Below, piece after piece: positions 1-7,428 of a stretch of DNA of 12,383 bases; the first letter of the stretch is position 1; each line of letters opens with the position of its first letter. The notes under the pieces are model-generated. The model was not told the origin of the DNA. It searched no databases and was given only the letters and a program-made list of their open reading frames with translations. Made by a program: the position numbers and the translations under genes. This stretch comes from GCA-2746795 sp964643965 (GTDB lineage Bacteria; Chloroflexota; Anaerolineae; Promineifilales; Promineifilaceae), in assembly GCA_964643965.1 (NCBI GenBank), contig CAZXVH010000137.1, positions 1-12,383 of the forward strand, read 5' to 3'.

Positions 1-151
1 CGGCCAATGCCGAGGAGCGAAAATACCCGGCGCTGCGATCATAATGGACACTTGCTGCCAGCGTGGGCAGATAGAAGGTTTCCAGGGGATTATCGTTAGG
101 TCGATAGAAAACCCGGTATTCAATATCTGATAATTTAGAGAACGTTGTCAT
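1..151 (-). CDS. PLD-like domain protein, probably a DEAD/SNF2 helicase (N-terminus only)
   Basis: The reading frame starts at an ATG (149-151 on the complement) and stays open to the window edge, giving about 50 residues. It begins MTTFSKLSDIEYRVFYRP and ends with the phrase YDRSAGYFRSSALA. From memory, that phrase is typical of the N-terminal phospholipase-D-like domain in large defence helicases (PLD plus DEAD/SNF2) and in DrmC-like nucleases. Such proteins are expected to bind or translocate DNA and may cleave it. The start lies 19 bases after the stop of the OLD-like gene, so the two are almost certainly co-transcribed. The 12-mer GAAGAATGACAA that holds this start codon recurs exactly at the OLD start. 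The catalytic HKD motifs and helicase motifs lie outside the window, so the choice between helicase and stand-alone PLD nuclease is inference. Confidence 0.75.
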   Translation of the reverse strand, partial: MTTFSKLSDIEYRVFYRPNDNPLETFYLPTLAASVHYDRSAGYFRSSALA

Positions 152-170
152 TCTTCACAGATTCCAGCAT

Positions 171-2021
171 TCAAGTCAGAAAACTTGCAATCTTCTGCAA
201 CCAACTCTCGATATGTCCGTCAGGATCAATTTCCCGAATTCGTGTTACTGTCATTTTTTGTACTACTTCACCGTTTAAACGCTTTTTGACTTTCGAAACC
301 TTCTTACCTATCTTCTCATCAGTTAGGGAACTCCAATCAGAGCTTGCAGGAGCAGCGCGATGAACAGTCTCTGCCACTAACAATGGCACATCATCCTGAT
401 CGCCAAAAGAAACACGCTCTCCATACACTTCATAAATCGCATTTGGATGCAAATAGTTTTCAAGTTCTCGTTTGCCAGTCAAAGTAGCCCAGGAACCATC
501 ACCGCGTTGGTTGACCGCATCACAAGCTGATTGATACTTGCCAACATCATTGTCGTAGATGTGTACTTCTGGTCGTCCCAGGCTCTTAAGGTAATGTCCT
601 TCAACCCACTGTTTCAACGTGCTTCCACCCAGCGGAAACAAAACGATACGGGGATCATCTGCTAAATTCGGTAATTCTGGGTTCTGCTGGTGCAGAATGT
701 GACTCAGGTAGCTAAGGCATGTGACATCATGTGGACCTTCTACACATACGAGTACCTGCACCTGGTTGTCAGGCAATACTCCTAAATTAGTCGCAACAGT
801 ACGATAGACTTCATCATCCCCACAACGTATTTGATTCCCTGTGCTGTTCTTACTTATGTATCTCAAACTTTCTACAGGCAAAAAGCCAGCCAATCCTGGC
901 ACATGTGTGGTGATAATCGCCTGACAATCATCACGACTGGCCAAAGCAACAAGCGCCTGAAGCAACATTCTTTGATTATCAGGATGTTGCGATGTTTCAG
1001 GCTCTTCTATGGCATAGATAACGCTGGGAGAGTTGGTCTCACGTTGCTTAACTTCAGCCTGTGCCCGGAAAAAATTAAGCAGAATCAAGCGGCGAACACC
1101 GCTTCCCCGTTTGTTAATCGGAATTTGATTATCGCTTGTTAATGACAATTTAAACTGACTAGACCATTTTGGCTCGGACTTAAACTGAGGCGTCAAATCG
1201 TTTGCTAACTCCGGATCCATTTCCTGAAGCTTTTTCAGTGTTTCTTGTGCAACTTCGGTAGCTTTGCGTTGTACTTCTTCTTTAATCCTTTCTAGTTCAT
1301 CTTCCACGGAGCGAATCGCTTCCTCAATAGCCAACTTCATTGGATCTTGGATTTCCGAGTCTTCATCTGTGCTGGGTCTATCTGATTGAAACAGGGCATA
1401 GATGGGCAACACTTTACGAAGGCCCTCCCAAATTTTTTTAGCATCTTCCTTATCTAATGGGATTTGTTGCAGGGATAGTTGTAATTGTTCCTCTGAAAAA
1501 TGTTGCCATATGGCCCGACGAAGATCGACATTTGAGCGCAAGTCCACATCATCCGTAATTCCTAATTGTTGCAAGCGAGCCTTAAGTTGACTGTTTTTAA
1601 GTTGTAGAAGATCCTTCGCATCGGCAACGGAAGGGTGCGAAGCGTGAGCACAAACTGTTTCCTTCGGTGTCTTGAGGGAGCAGTTATAGACCTTATAGAT
1701 TTCCAGATCTCCATCAGCGTTCAATAAATATTCATTCGCTAAGGTTGTCCTTGAACTGGTATCCAGCACAACTTCTTCAGGCAATTGGTCAAAAACGCAT
1801 CCAACAACCACATCATCTGTGGAAGTGGTCACTGAAGAATCATCTTGTTGCATCTTGATCAAACGACCATTAAAGAAAATTTCCAGCGCTTCCAGGATTG
1901 TGGATTTGCCAACATCATTCTTGCCAATGATAGCTGTCAGGTCTGGCTCAATTGTTATTTGGATTCGTTGCCCATAAGAGCGGAAGTTTTCTAAGATGAT
2001 GGCCTTCAGTCGCATTGTCAT
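171..2021 (-). CDS. OLD-family ATP-dependent endonuclease (ABC ATPase + TOPRIM)
   Basis: This 616-residue protein has the two-domain plan of OLD (overcoming lysogenization defect) nucleases. Visible in order: the N-terminal strand LKAIILENFRSYG; Walker A GKNDVGKST (33-41); a charged, probably coiled-coil insertion (about 230-270); an ABC-signature-like GSGVRRL (306-312); Walker B VIYAIEEPE (334-342); H-loop TTHVP (371-375); then a TOPRIM domain with the metal-binding Glu in VEGPHD (427-432) and the acidic DND (490-492), followed by ELENYLHP (519-526), usual in this family. The length fits the family. The expected activity is ATP-regulated DNA nicking or cleavage. It starts 15 bases after the methylase stop and is clearly in the same operon. 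No GajB-like UvrD helicase is adjacent, but a PLD-helicase follows. The ATG at 2021 sits in a word shared with the next gene's start; the in-frame ATG at 2015 is better spaced from AAGGAAG. The gene is AT-richer than the DUF499 gene (1441-1500 is 37% GC by hand count). Confidence 0.9.
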   Translation of the reverse strand: MTMRLKAIILENFRSYGQRIQITIEPDLTAIIGKNDVGKSTILEALEIFFNGRLIKMQQDDSSVTTSTDDVVVGCVFDQLPEEVVLDTSSRTTLANEYLLNADGDLEIYKVYNCSLKTPKETVCAHASHPSVADAKDLLQLKNSQLKARLQQLGITDDVDLRSNVDLRRAIWQHFSEEQLQLSLQQIPLDKEDAKKIWEGLRKVLPIYALFQSDRPSTDEDSEIQDPMKLAIEEAIRSVEDELERIKEEVQRKATEVAQETLKKLQEMDPELANDLTPQFKSEPKWSSQFKLSLTSDNQIPINKRGSGVRRLILLNFFRAQAEVKQRETNSPSVIYAIEEPETSQHPDNQRMLLQALVALASRDDCQAIITTHVPGLAGFLPVESLRYISKNSTGNQIRCGDDEVYRTVATNLGVLPDNQVQVLVCVEGPHDVTCLSYLSHILHQQNPELPNLADDPRIVLFPLGGSTLKQWVEGHYLKSLGRPEVHIYDNDVGKYQSACDAVNQRGDGSWATLTGKRELENYLHPNAIYEVYGERVSFGDQDDVPLLVAETVHRAAPASSDWSSLTDEKIGKKVSKVKKRLNGEVVQKMTVTRIREIDPDGHIESWLQKIASFLT

Positions 2022-2036
2022 TCTTCCTTGATTCGT

Positions 2037-4958
2037 TTAATCTTCGCTATCTACACCTTCTTCGTCATCTGTCTCAGCATCGAAGCTGAAGCCAAGTTGT
2101 TCAACCTGGGGTAGGGGCGGTTCCTCTTCCGGTGGCACGGTGAGTTCGTCGGCGTAGAAGGCCAGGCGCATCCGGTCTAGCACATCGGCTTCGGGGCGGA
2201 CGAATTTGTTTTTGACTTTGGTGCGCGGAATAGCGTTGATCAGGGTTTGCAGGCCAGCGCGGAAGGTGCTGTCTCGTTTGAGGTTGCGATTTTGCAGGAA
2301 AACGTCGCATGCACCGGCGCCATCTTCTTCGTAGATAAGCATGGCGGTGTGCAGGGCGTCAATCAGGTGTTCAAAATGGGCGGCGTCTGGGTCTACCATG
2401 CCCTTTTTGCGCCGCTGTTGGGGCTGCTGTATGACTACGTACTGCCCTTTCTTGGCAACCAGCTTCTTATTGCCCAACAAATCATCCATTTCCAGGCCGA
2501 GGGCAATCGCCAGCTTACGCGCCTCATCGTAGGGGAACTGTTCAGCAGCGAAAGCGTCCCAGGCCATGAGGTACCAGTCGGTGACGGGATCGAATTCGAT
2601 GGCTTTACCGGCCAACAGCCCTTCTTTGCGCAAGCGCACGACCTCTTCACGAGCCAGGTCGAGGGCGGTTTCGGGGCGTAAGGGAAGTGGTTCACCGGTT
2701 TTGGGATCCACTTCACTGGTGAGCACCGGCCATTGCTCGGAGATGACGCTGAGGGTAGGGCCAAAGGTGCTGATGTAGAGGTCAACGCCGCTGATGCCCT
2801 GCTGCACGTATTCTTGCGCTTTTTCACGGGCGACGCGGCGCACCTGGCTTTGTAGATCATCCCACCAGACTGGTTCCGCCTCATCATGCTCCCGTTTGCG
2901 GCAGACGAGGAGAATAGTGCTGGCGGCGGCGTTCTTTTTGGCCTGGTGCAGGCTGTGTTCGCTTTCGGTGTGGACAGGCCAGGAGGCTTTGATAGTGAAG
3001 CCGGCGCCGATGAGGGCAGAAGCGAGGGTGTCCCACGCTTCGACGCGCTTGTGGGTGAACATGACGGTGAGGACACCGTGGGGATGAAGAACGCGGTGCA
3101 TTTCGCGGAAGGCGGCCGCCATTTTGTGCTCGTAATCTTGCTCGGCCAGGTCTTTTTTCTTGCGCCCCATACTTTCAAAACGGGCGGGGTTGGCAACGGC
3201 CTCGTCGTCTTTGTTGGTTAGTTCATCAGTGAAGAATTCGGGAAAAAGATGACCAACGCTGCGCTTGAGCCAGACATAGAAGAAGTCGGCCAGTTCGGCG
3301 TACTGGACGTTATCGTAGTAGGGCGGGTCTACAGTAATGTTGAAAATAGAATTAGCAGAAAGTTTTCGGATTTGTGCCGCTGAACCACGGTAAATGGAAA
3401 GGTTTTCCGCAATAGAACTATCGCTATTCGACAAGAACGAAGTCTGTGATGGTTTGACAAGTCCTGCCAACTCTTTATAGGCATCAACGATTTGATTTAC
3501 AGCCCAAGGCAACAAATTAGCTGAAGCATCAAATTCTGAATGGCTGGCTACAAAGGCATAATCATGTCTGTCAAAGTTACTTCGTATACCTCGACCAGGG
3601 TCAAACCGACAGTTGCGATTGTTGTAGATGAGCATCTTATCCAACATGAAGCTTAAATAAGTTTCAAGGGCGATAGCTTTGGTTTTCCCAACGTCGGCTA
3701 TGGCTTCATCTGCAACCTGTTTAAGAGTTTCCACTATTAAACCCATAGATAAAAGTTGACGGGGGGCGAAAAAATCAGACCATGTAGGCATACCATAAAT
3801 CAGTGGCCGATTATCGTTTCCTTCGGGGAATGGTTCAGTCGGTATCAAATCCTGCGCTATCCAACCCGGCTTTTTGCGGGCCAGTTCTTCTTCAGCGCGG
3901 GTGGCAGCGGCCAGATCATCGGCATTAGGAGCACGGAAATCAAAACCGCTGCCTGGCTTTTTGATGGCTATAGCGTAAAGGGTTTGTCCCATACGGCCGG
4001 CTTGCGCTTCCGCTTTGATGTAGTCACCAGAAATCGTTTCCCCTGTCCATGGAGAACGGCCCACCCCTCGGCCCACCGTGCCCTCATCCGGCTTTGATTT
4101 ATTGACAGCATCCCCATTCAGGATCACAAACTGGGGCGTGTCCATGTGCGGTTCAGCCACCAGCTTCACTGCCACCGGGTCATTGCCCTTGTTCAGCCAC
4201 CAGTTTGGGCTGAGGGGCACCGGCTTGCCCGTTGTCGGACAGGCCACCGTCCGCGCCCACAGGTAGGCCGCGCCTTCAGCATCGGGAGGTAGTGGCGAAA
4301 AGAAAGGCTGGAGTTTGGTTTTTACCAGTTCATACCAGCGATTGCCCCACTTTTTGATATCCTCGGCCAGTTCCGGGCCAAACCGGGCCGGATAATCCAG
4401 CGTGGCCTTCAAAATTGTGGCGGCCACTGGGTTCAAATCATTGGCAATGGTAGTGAAGCCGTAGCGCAAACTCTCAAACGGAATGGACCCGCCGCCGGCA
4501 AACGGATCTAACACAGACAATTCCCGTGTGCCCCATGTATGTTCGAGCAAGTCACCCATCGTTTTCAAGTCGCTTGCCGATGGATTGATCGTAAAAGCTC
4601 GCGGCGCTGAATAAGGATTAGGGATTGATCTCCCCTGCTGTTTTGCCCAATCTAGCATTTTCCGGGCATCAGCTACGTCAGGCGAAATGCCATTCAGCTC
4701 CAAAAACCAGAGATGGTACGCTTCTTCATCCGGGAATTTCTGGCGCAACGGTTCCGGCCAATTGGCCGACCACTGCGGCAGCATGCTGCCCAAAATGGCG
4801 GCGCGACTGGTTGTAAGCGGGCGGCGTGCCCACCAGACATGCAAAAAATAAAGCGGGGGCAGGGCGCTGCTGGCCCCACGCTCCCGCTTACTCTCCGCTC
4901 CAATTGCCTCAATCGGCAACCAATCTTCAATTAAAACTTTGGGCATCTTGTTCGTCAT
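2037..4958 (-). CDS. DUF1156-type DNA adenine methylase, anti-phage associated
   Basis: A SAM-dependent DNA methyltransferase of 973 residues from the chosen start. The N-terminus carries the DUF1156 hallmark HVWWARRPLTTSRA (around residue 45). SAM-binding motif I is DPFAGGGSIP (151-160), and the amino-MTase catalytic motif IV is DPPYYDNVQY (from 544), which points to N6-adenine or possibly N4-cytosine methylation. The residues between the two motifs probably include target recognition. The C-terminus is acidic (DAETDDEEGVDSED). The family is known as large methylases next to DUF499 ATPases in defence islands; a self/non-self marking role is inferred. A farther ATG at 4991 would overlap the HNH gene by 65 bases, whereas ATGs at 4958 or 4946 (MPKVLIEDW) overlap it by 32 or 20 and match where homologues begin. 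None has a strong SD, so translation is probably coupled to HNH. The middle part is AT-rich compared with the ends. Confidence 0.9.
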   Translation of the reverse strand: MTNKMPKVLIEDWLPIEAIGAESKRERGASSALPPLYFLHVWWARRPLTTSRAAILGSMLPQWSANWPEPLRQKFPDEEAYHLWFLELNGISPDVADARKMLDWAKQQGRSIPNPYSAPRAFTINPSASDLKTMGDLLEHTWGTRELSVLDPFAGGGSIPFESLRYGFTTIANDLNPVAATILKATLDYPARFGPELAEDIKKWGNRWYELVKTKLQPFFSPLPPDAEGAAYLWARTVACPTTGKPVPLSPNWWLNKGNDPVAVKLVAEPHMDTPQFVILNGDAVNKSKPDEGTVGRGVGRSPWTGETISGDYIKAEAQAGRMGQTLYAIAIKKPGSGFDFRAPNADDLAAATRAEEELARKKPGWIAQDLIPTEPFPEGNDNRPLIYGMPTWSDFFAPRQLLSMGLIVETLKQVADEAIADVGKTKAIALETYLSFMLDKMLIYNNRNCRFDPGRGIRSNFDRHDYAFVASHSEFDASANLLPWAVNQIVDAYKELAGLVKPSQTSFLSNSDSSIAENLSIYRGSAAQIRKLSANSIFNITVDPPYYDNVQYAELADFFYVWLKRSVGHLFPEFFTDELTNKDDEAVANPARFESMGRKKKDLAEQDYEHKMAAAFREMHRVLHPHGVLTVMFTHKRVEAWDTLASALIGAGFTIKASWPVHTESEHSLHQAKKNAAASTILLVCRKREHDEAEPVWWDDLQSQVRRVAREKAQEYVQQGISGVDLYISTFGPTLSVISEQWPVLTSEVDPKTGEPLPLRPETALDLAREEVVRLRKEGLLAGKAIEFDPVTDWYLMAWDAFAAEQFPYDEARKLAIALGLEMDDLLGNKKLVAKKGQYVVIQQPQQRRKKGMVDPDAAHFEHLIDALHTAMLIYEEDGAGACDVFLQNRNLKRDSTFRAGLQTLINAIPRTKVKNKFVRPEADVLDRMRLAFYADELTVPPEEEPPLPQVEQLGFSFDAETDDEEGVDSED

Positions 4959-5388
4959 AGGGTTTGTCTTGCTCTGGGATTTGTATGGCATCGGCTGCCA
5001 ATAAAAGGTTTCGTTCGGCCACCCGCTCCAGCCGATTTAGCTGCAGCAAGTTCACCGTTGCCCGGCCAGTCGCCGTCAGGGACACGATTCGGGCATTTTC
5101 CAGGCGAAAATGGTCTGCCCAGCGCTGGCGGCGCGGGTGAAACAAAGGCGTAATCTGGCCACTGTCGGGATCAATCGAAGTCAGGTCGCTGCCCTTGTAC
5201 TTGTTGCACAGCGTACAGGCCAATGCCAAATTGTCTGCCTCCGTCTCACCACCATGCTTCCGAGCCACAATATGATCTATTTCTGGCGACACTAGCGCGG
5301 CAGTTTGCGGTGTGAGGCAGTATTCACATTGTCCATTGGCACGATCATGCACCTGCTGCCGCAGGGGGGCTGGGATATAATCGCTCAC
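4927..5388 (-). CDS. HNH endonuclease
   Basis: A 153-residue protein with a complete cysteine-type HNH nuclease core: CEYC (21-24), the catalytic pair DH (38-39) within EIDHIVARKHGG, the middle Asn in ADNLAL (N53), and CTLCN (58-62) closing the zinc-bound fold. It continues with a GSDL.SIDP stretch and a PLFHPRRQRWADHF segment. From memory these are characteristic of a family abundant in Cyanobacteria and Chloroflexota, where it follows a small RHH-like gene exactly as here. It starts with GTG, overlapping the stop of the preceding gene as GTGA (5385-5388), so translation is coupled. Its 3' end overlaps the methylase start. It is expected to cleave double-stranded DNA. Whether it is the effector of this defence operon or an independent two-gene module inserted into it cannot be decided from sequence alone. 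Confidence 0.88.
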   Translation of the reverse strand: MSDYIPAPLRQQVHDRANGQCEYCLTPQTAALVSPEIDHIVARKHGGETEADNLALACTLCNKYKGSDLTSIDPDSGQITPLFHPRRQRWADHFRLENARIVSLTATGRATVNLLQLNRLERVAERNLLLAADAIQIPEQDKPYDEQDAQSFN

Positions 5389-5741
5389 TGGCTCTTTTGC
5401 TTCAATAAGGCTCTGGCTTTGGCCAGGCGCACTAAATGCTCCAGATATTCATACTGCTGCCACTCCTGCTCTTCAGCAGGCGATAACCCTTCTTCCCGGT
5501 TTTTCTCCAGAAGCGTCTGTACGCGCGTCTGGAGCGCGGTCGAAGGACGAAGCGCCAGGATTTCTTCCGGAGAGGGCAAGGTAGCCAACAATTCCAGAAC
5601 TTCAGATGTGCCCTGAAAGCCAGGCTGCCCGGCCGCCTGCCATTGGCGCAGTCCCGTTTCCAAAATATCAGGCAGGCGATCCGCCAGGGGCTGCAAACGC
5701 TGTGCCAGATCACGGGGTAATTCAACGGTTATTGTCGTCAT
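5385..5741 (-). CDS. Small RHH-like protein paired with the HNH nuclease
   Basis: A 118-residue hydrophilic protein of unknown exact function. The N-terminus (TTITVELPRDLAQRL, then a helix DILETGLRQW) has the strand-helix-helix look of ribbon-helix-helix DNA-binding antitoxins. The C-terminal half (about 75-118) is charged, helical and rich in Glu, Gln, Arg and Lys (QTLLEKNREEGLSPAEEQEW). Proteins of this shape directly upstream of an HNH gene recur in Cyanobacteria and Chloroflexota, as I recall them. Stop and next start overlap as GTGA. The frame can open with GTG at 5747, but the GGAG upstream is only one base from it; the ATG at 5741 lies seven bases from that GGAG and gives the typical MTTITVELP start, so I chose it. 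A role as regulator or partner of the nuclease is inference. Confidence 0.7.
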   Translation of the reverse strand: MTTITVELPRDLAQRLQPLADRLPDILETGLRQWQAAGQPGFQGTSEVLELLATLPSPEEILALRPSTALQTRVQTLLEKNREEGLSPAEEQEWQQYEYLEHLVRLAKARALLKQKSQ

Positions 5742-5772
5742 AGTCACGCTCCATCTTGAACAGGATCAATAC

Positions 5773-5778
5773 ATTGTA
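5773..5778 (-). promoter_or_regulatory. Candidate -10 box for the RHH-HNH module
   Basis: TACAAT on the complement, a 5/6 match to TATAAT, lies in the 41-base gap between the ASCH-fusion stop and the start of the RHH-like gene. It is inside the 12-mer ATGTTACAATGT (5771-5782), which differs by one base from the 12-mer around the VapBC -10 box. I find no convincing -35, so this would be at best a weak internal promoter. Confidence 0.3.
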
Positions 5779-5782
5779 ACAT

Positions 5783-6709
5783 TTATTCGGCAGCCAACAG
5801 GACGCGCAGCGCTTTTTGGGCGCGTTCGGCGGTGTCGGCTGCGGTGCATTTGCTATACCAATAGTAAGCCTCTTCCGACGGCATTTGGCGAATGCCATAT
5901 GAAATTTGTTCGACGCGCCGGATTTTGCTCAACGGCTTCACGGTCAAAAAAACCAGCCCCAGCCGCACGCCAACTTCCTCCGGCAAATAAAAAGGCTTAT
6001 GGCGCGTCACGGATAAATCCGTGGCTTTGTACTCTGCTTTGCGTAAGGCTTCAATCACATGATCAGCCACAGCCCGTAAATTGTCCCCACTAAGAGCCAC
6101 AACTGTTTCTAAATGCGGGTCACTGTCTGGGCGTTCCACAACCCGCTGCAGCAGCGTCAAAGCATAATCGGTTGCCGCTCCAGCCAGGGCTTGCACGTGC
6201 AAGGCGAACGGTTTTTCAGAGGTCGTGCCATTCAGGTTGGTGGTGTATGTAGGCTGACGTTTCGACTGGGGTGGGGGAGCGGCAGCGACTGGAGATTGGG
6301 GTTCGCTGCTTTCCAGGCTTTCACTGCCAGCCAGATCAAGGTCAATGTTGAAGAGATTGGTACGGCCGCGAGCGGGAATAAACTCTGGCAGGCGTTCCGG
6401 GCGAGCTAACACCCAGCCGTAAAGCCCTTCACGCCAACGGCGGCCAGCCAGATGAGCGTCCAGGTGTTCGTTGTAAGCAGCTTCATCGAGAGGAACCACA
6501 TCCAATAATTCGACCGTACCCACCACACCGCCACTGTCCAGGCCGCTGGGGTCCAGATCGTGTTCCCGGCACATTTCGGTCTCGACGGTTTGGGAAGCAT
6601 GAACAGCGAATACCCCTCGATAGCGGCTATTATACGTGCGCAAATCCATTGTTTTGCGCCCCTGCAAAATCAACTCCGCCCAAGGCTGACGAAAACTGAG
6701 TGCTTTCAT
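5783..6709 (-). CDS. ASCH domain protein with C-terminal defence-associated domain (fusion)
   Basis: A 308-residue two-domain protein. Residues 1-122 are an ASCH domain (PUA-like RNA- or nucleotide-binding fold): it opens KALSFRQPWAELILQGRKT, has the binding-loop region GRKTMDLRTYNSRYRG (17-32) and the strand GVFAVHAS, and continues to YGWVLARPERL. A Ser/Pro/Ala-rich linker follows (about 124-165). Residues 166-308 form a separate globular part with VALSGDNLRAVADHVIEAL, LGLVFLTVKPLSKIRRVE and SEEAYYWYSKC. I recall this second part as a stand-alone roughly 150-residue protein next to DUF499/DUF1156 genes (I believe DUF7680, not verified). The ATG has a good SD (AGAGGA, seven bases). The gene lies 23 bases after vapC. 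Its initiation region is tandemly duplicated (see repeat). ASCH domains could sense RNA or modified bases; the role here is unknown. Confidence 0.8.
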   Translation of the reverse strand: MKALSFRQPWAELILQGRKTMDLRTYNSRYRGVFAVHASQTVETEMCREHDLDPSGLDSGGVVGTVELLDVVPLDEAAYNEHLDAHLAGRRWREGLYGWVLARPERLPEFIPARGRTNLFNIDLDLAGSESLESSEPQSPVAAAPPPQSKRQPTYTTNLNGTTSEKPFALHVQALAGAATDYALTLLQRVVERPDSDPHLETVVALSGDNLRAVADHVIEALRKAEYKATDLSVTRHKPFYLPEEVGVRLGLVFLTVKPLSKIRRVEQISYGIRQMPSEEAYYWYSKCTAADTAERAQKALRVLLAAE

Positions 6710-6743
6710 GAATTATTCCTCTGGTTCATGATTTAATTCTCTG
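6705..6743 (-). repeat. Tandem near-duplicate of the ASCH-gene ribosome-binding site and start
   Basis: Two 19-base copies (6705-6723 and 6725-6743) match at 16 of 19 positions. On the coding strand each reads roughly CAGAGgAATaAaTCATGAA, a purine-rich SD-like stretch followed by ATG. The downstream copy provides the ASCH start. The upstream copy spans the vapC stop and creates a seven-codon frame (MNQRNNS, 6706-6729) whose TGA overlaps the ASCH ATG as ATGA. Confidence 0.55.
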
Positions 6744-7149
6744 TGACTGGCGTGTAAGCGGCAATCAATCCAGCGGTGTGATCAATATGCTCCTGATCCC
6801 AACTGACTAATGGTATATTGAGCCGAGCGGCAACGGCCACATAACAAGCATCTGCGCCGCGCAGCCTGTGATTAGCAGCAATTCGGCTTGTTTGAATACC
6901 AAGAGCATGATCCATTTCCACCAGTCGTAACGTAGGAATAGATAAAAGGCGATTGATGGCTTTTGCTCCCATTTCCACACTACCAAGACGCCGGGACATG
7001 GCGCCACCAACTTCGGCCAAGAGCAAAATCGGCGCCGCAATCGGCGCTTTATTAACCAGGACTTCAGTTAACCAAGGCTGTGTGGCAGAATGATTCACAT
7101 CTTGTTTAAGGAGAAAACTCAGCCAAACACTGGCGTCAATTACTATCAT
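6733..7149 (-). CDS. vapC: VapC-type PIN-domain ribonuclease toxin
   Basis: A 138-residue PIN-domain protein of normal VapC length with all four acidic active-site positions in place: D5 in VIDASVW, E46 in LAEVGGA, D100 in RGADACYVAVA, and D118 in SWDQEH. PIN toxins are Mg-dependent RNases that cut tRNA, rRNA or mRNA when freed from their antitoxin. The ATG overlaps the stop of the antitoxin gene as ATGA (7146-7149), the usual coupling in vapBC operons. Intact catalytic residues suggest an active toxin. It sits inside a defence operon between the DUF499 ATPase and the ASCH fusion, so it could stabilise the cluster or act as an abortive-infection trigger; both are inference. The target RNA cannot be predicted. 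Confidence 0.9.
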   Translation of the reverse strand: MIVIDASVWLSFLLKQDVNHSATQPWLTEVLVNKAPIAAPILLLAEVGGAMSRRLGSVEMGAKAINRLLSIPTLRLVEMDHALGIQTSRIAANHRLRGADACYVAVAARLNIPLVSWDQEHIDHTAGLIAAYTPVTEN

Positions 7150-7409
7150 AAGTCGCGTCTAACATCATGGATGGCATCGAGTGCAGAAACGCCTTCAGGC
7201 CATTTAGCGCTGATTTCCGCTGACAACTCTTCTAAATCAGCCAGCACCGCCGCTATCTCTTCGTCGGAAGGTTGAGGTGGGTTAACCGGAACCAGGCGAG
7301 CTACTGTTTCACCATGGTAGGTGATTTCAATGGTTTCGCCATCCTCGCGTACACGACGCAAAATCTTGCTGGTTTGTTGTTTTAATTCTCGTATACCGAT
7401 TGTGACCAT
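7146..7409 (-). CDS. vapB: Phd/YefM-family antitoxin (VapB partner)
   Basis: An 87-residue antitoxin. The first half (MVTIGIRELKQQTSKIL, then ITYHGETVARLVP) is the Phd/YefM DNA-binding fold. The second half (DEEIAAVLADLEELSAEISAKWPEG) is an acidic helical tail expected to wrap around and inhibit the PIN toxin. The open frame could extend to a TTG at 7421, but that stretch contains the SD (GAGGTGG) for the ATG at 7409, so 7409 is the real start. It is co-translated with vapC through the ATGA overlap. Phd-type antitoxins repress their own promoter, and a good palindrome lies just upstream (7429-7448). Confidence 0.88.
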   Translation of the reverse strand: MVTIGIRELKQQTSKILRRVREDGETIEITYHGETVARLVPVNPPQPSDEEIAAVLADLEELSAEISAKWPEGVSALDAIHDVRRDL

Positions 7410-7428
7410 GATCCACCTCAATAAATAA

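Noticed and set aside
2435..3196. A 253-residue open frame overlapping the methylase gene in another frame
   Set aside because: It lies wholly within the well-supported methylase gene. Its protein is rich in Pro, Ser, Ala, Trp and Arg with no domain, as expected for an off-frame reading of GC-rich coding DNA.
4959..4991. Upstream ATG at 4991 for the methylase
   Set aside because: It would overlap the HNH gene by 65 bases and add a polar stretch (PYKSQSKTNP) not expected in the family; 4958 or 4946 fit better.
7410..7421. TTG start giving vapB four more residues
   Set aside because: The stretch is the SD region (GAGGTGG) for the ATG at 7409, which gives the normal Phd/YefM N-terminus.
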